Of a stretch of DNA of 7,477 bases, positions 7,020 through 7,477 are shown piece by piece. A model generated the notes under the pieces. It did no database searches. It saw nothing but the letters and a program-made list of their open reading frames with translations, and was not told the origin of the DNA. The stretch's first letter is position 1. Each line of letters starts with the position of its first letter. Source of the DNA: Sulfurovum sp. (GTDB taxonomy: Bacteria > Campylobacterota > Campylobacteria > Campylobacterales > Sulfurovaceae); the NCBI GenBank assembly GCA_030622375.1, contig JAUXGC010000061.1, forward strand, positions 1 through 7,477, read 5' to 3'. Position numbers and translations under genes: made by a program.

Positions 7020-7031
7020 GAATATTTTGTC
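7020..7031 (-). promoter_or_regulatory. Copy 1 of the GACAAARTATTC motif
   Basis: The minus strand reads GACAAAATATTC, identical to the plus-strand copy at 7233-7244. The plus-strand context ACTAGAATATTTTGTC (7016-7031) matches the context of copy 2 (7056-7071) at 14 of 16 positions. The two starts are 40 bp apart, close to four helical turns. It may be a binding site for a regulator that I cannot name. Confidence 0.4.
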
Positions 7032-7059
7032 CTTTTTGCACAATATATGACAAATACCA

Positions 7060-7071
7060 GAATACTTTGTC
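7060..7071 (-). promoter_or_regulatory. Copy 2 of the GACAAARTATTC motif
   Basis: The minus strand reads GACAAAGTATTC, one base different from the other two copies. It also forms half of an inverted pair: GACAAA at 7049-7054 and TTTGTC at 7066-7071, separated by 11 bases, a spacing compatible with a dimeric DNA-binding protein. Confidence 0.35.
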
Positions 7072-7151
7072 TGAATAACAAGACTTTACTGACTAAAAGA
7101 ACATTATTAGATAGTTGCAATTGTAGACGATTTCTCTAAGAAGTCATAAAA

Positions 7152-7170
7152 ATATGTCAAATTGTCATAT
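7152..7170. promoter_or_regulatory. 19-bp near-palindrome followed by a T tract
   Basis: ATATGTCAAATTGTCATAT pairs at eight of nine positions around a central A, and flanking A and T runs extend the symmetry to 7148-7174. The following T run (7170-7177) would allow a weak plus-strand terminator, but no gene upstream needs one. An operator for the divergent promoters is an equally good reading. Confidence 0.35.
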
Positions 7171-7195
7171 TTTTTTTAGAAATATGCGTATATAT

Positions 7196-7222
7196 TTGAT
7201 ATACTACTAATACGTATATAAC
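7196..7222 (+). promoter_or_regulatory. Candidate promoter of the gene at 7305
   Basis: TTGATA (7196-7201) and TATAAC (7217-7222) are separated by 15 bases, shorter than the ideal 17. They would start transcription near 7229 and give a leader of about 75 bases. The third motif copy (7233-7244) would then lie just after the start site, a typical repressor position. Assigned by eye. Confidence 0.35.
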
Positions 7223-7232
7223 GTAATTACAG

Positions 7233-7244
7233 GACAAAATATTC
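7233..7244 (+). promoter_or_regulatory. Copy 3 of the GACAAARTATTC motif, next to the 7305 promoter
   Basis: GACAAAATATTC here lies in AGGACAAAATATTCCT (7231-7246), whose outer AGGA and TCCT are mutually inverted. It is opposite in orientation to copies 1 and 2, and the 12 bases at 7232-7243 are the exact reverse complement of 7021-7032. Confidence 0.4.
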
Positions 7245-7290
7245 CTGCAATAAGATAGTTAGACAGATTTAAAACTTTACTTTTTATTTA

Positions 7291-7296
7291 AAGGAG
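7291..7296 (+). promoter_or_regulatory. Strong ribosome binding site of the gene at 7305
   Basis: AAGGAG lies eight bases before the ATG at 7305. It fixes the start, since no other in-frame start is near, and suggests efficient translation. Confidence 0.8.
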
Positions 7297-7304
7297 AACT
7301 TATT

Positions 7305-7477
7305 ATGGCTCGAAAACGTATTACCCATTACGCGGTATTCCACAATGTAGGCAGTACATCAGCAATAAACGTATACTACGATGTCGGCGGCGCTGACACT
7401 ATCCGTGACCTCTCTATTGCGGAGGCTCGCTATATCATTGACATCCTTCGCAACGAGAAGCCGATGGACTACGACCA
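7305..7477 (+). CDS. Small conserved-looking protein of unknown function, N-terminal part (runs off the right edge)
   Basis: Fifty-seven codons are visible, starting MARKRITHYAVFHNVGSTSA, then INVYYDVGGADTIRDL and a probable helix SIAEARYIIDILRNEKP. I do not recognise a named family. The pattern suggests a small soluble protein, with beta strands followed by a helix, no signal peptide and no membrane segment. AAGGAG (7291-7296) lies eight bases before the ATG, the best Shine-Dalgarno in the window. Codon choice (GGC, ATC, GAC, CGT, CGC, CTC) is clearly richer in G and C than in the other genes, which fits either high expression or a different origin. It is divergent from nadK and has motif copies in its upstream region, so it is likely a separately regulated unit. 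Confidence 0.75.
   Translation, partial: MARKRITHYAVFHNVGSTSAINVYYDVGGADTIRDLSIAEARYIIDILRNEKPMDYD

Larger units (their letters stand above)
6853..7304. other. 452-bp divergent intergenic region with repeated motifs
   Basis: No convincing gene is seen here. The region separates the minus-strand nadK operon from the plus-strand gene at 7305, and so must hold both promoters. Besides the elements listed separately it contains an 8-bp inverted repeat, TTATTCAT (6980-6987) and ATGAATAA (7002-7009), with a 14-base loop. A 45-codon open frame at 7002-7139 lacks a ribosome binding site and is rejected. Confidence 0.6.

Noticed and set aside
7002..7139. Plus-strand open frame of 45 codons starting MNKPLLEYFVLFAQ
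   Set aside because: No Shine-Dalgarno precedes it, and it overlaps the repeated regulatory-type motifs; the composition after residue 20 is not protein-like.

Overview
The window looks like a chromosomal segment from an AT-rich Campylobacterota (epsilonproteobacterial) genome, probably Sulfurimonas-like. This rests on the protein styles and on the gene order nadK-recN-tatD-lytic transglycosylase-rlpA, which from memory is close to the order in Campylobacter jejuni. No database search was possible.

Layout. Almost everything is on the minus strand and reads right to left. A candidate promoter at about 6891-6918 starts a tightly packed operon: nadK (6852-5974), recN (5980-4445, TTG start inside the end of nadK), tatD (4448-3678, ATGA overlap with recN) and an MltD-like lytic transglycosylase with two LysM domains (3674-2562). 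After an interruption come rlpA (1074-292), a putative terminator, and the 5' end of hisB (139-1, running off the window). The operon joins NAD(P) supply, DNA repair, a TatD nuclease and two peptidoglycan-cleaving enzymes. MltD and RlpA are the functionally linked pair: both are exported glycan-strand lytic transglycosylases.

The interruption. Between mltD and rlpA lies about 1.4 kb that looks foreign to the operon. Reading with the operon, it holds a decayed second copy of the mltD interior (2563-2383), an intact short flavin amine oxidase-like gene (2349-1351), a convergent small membrane-protein ORF (ending at 1359) and then an exact copy of the last 28 bp of mltD (1164-1137). The simplest reading is a partial tandem duplication of mltD whose second copy was later split or replaced by a two-gene cassette. 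This is the most unusual part of the window.

Right end. A 452-bp gap (6853-7304) separates the nadK operon from a divergent plus-strand gene that starts at 7305 and runs off the window. That gene encodes a small protein of unknown function, with a strong Shine-Dalgarno and codon use richer in G and C than its neighbours. The gap holds three copies of a 12-bp motif, GACAAARTATTC, one just downstream of a candidate -10 box, and a 19-bp near-palindrome followed by a T tract. This suggests regulated, possibly strong, expression of the unknown gene. No tRNA, rRNA, CRISPR array, transposase or integrase was seen.
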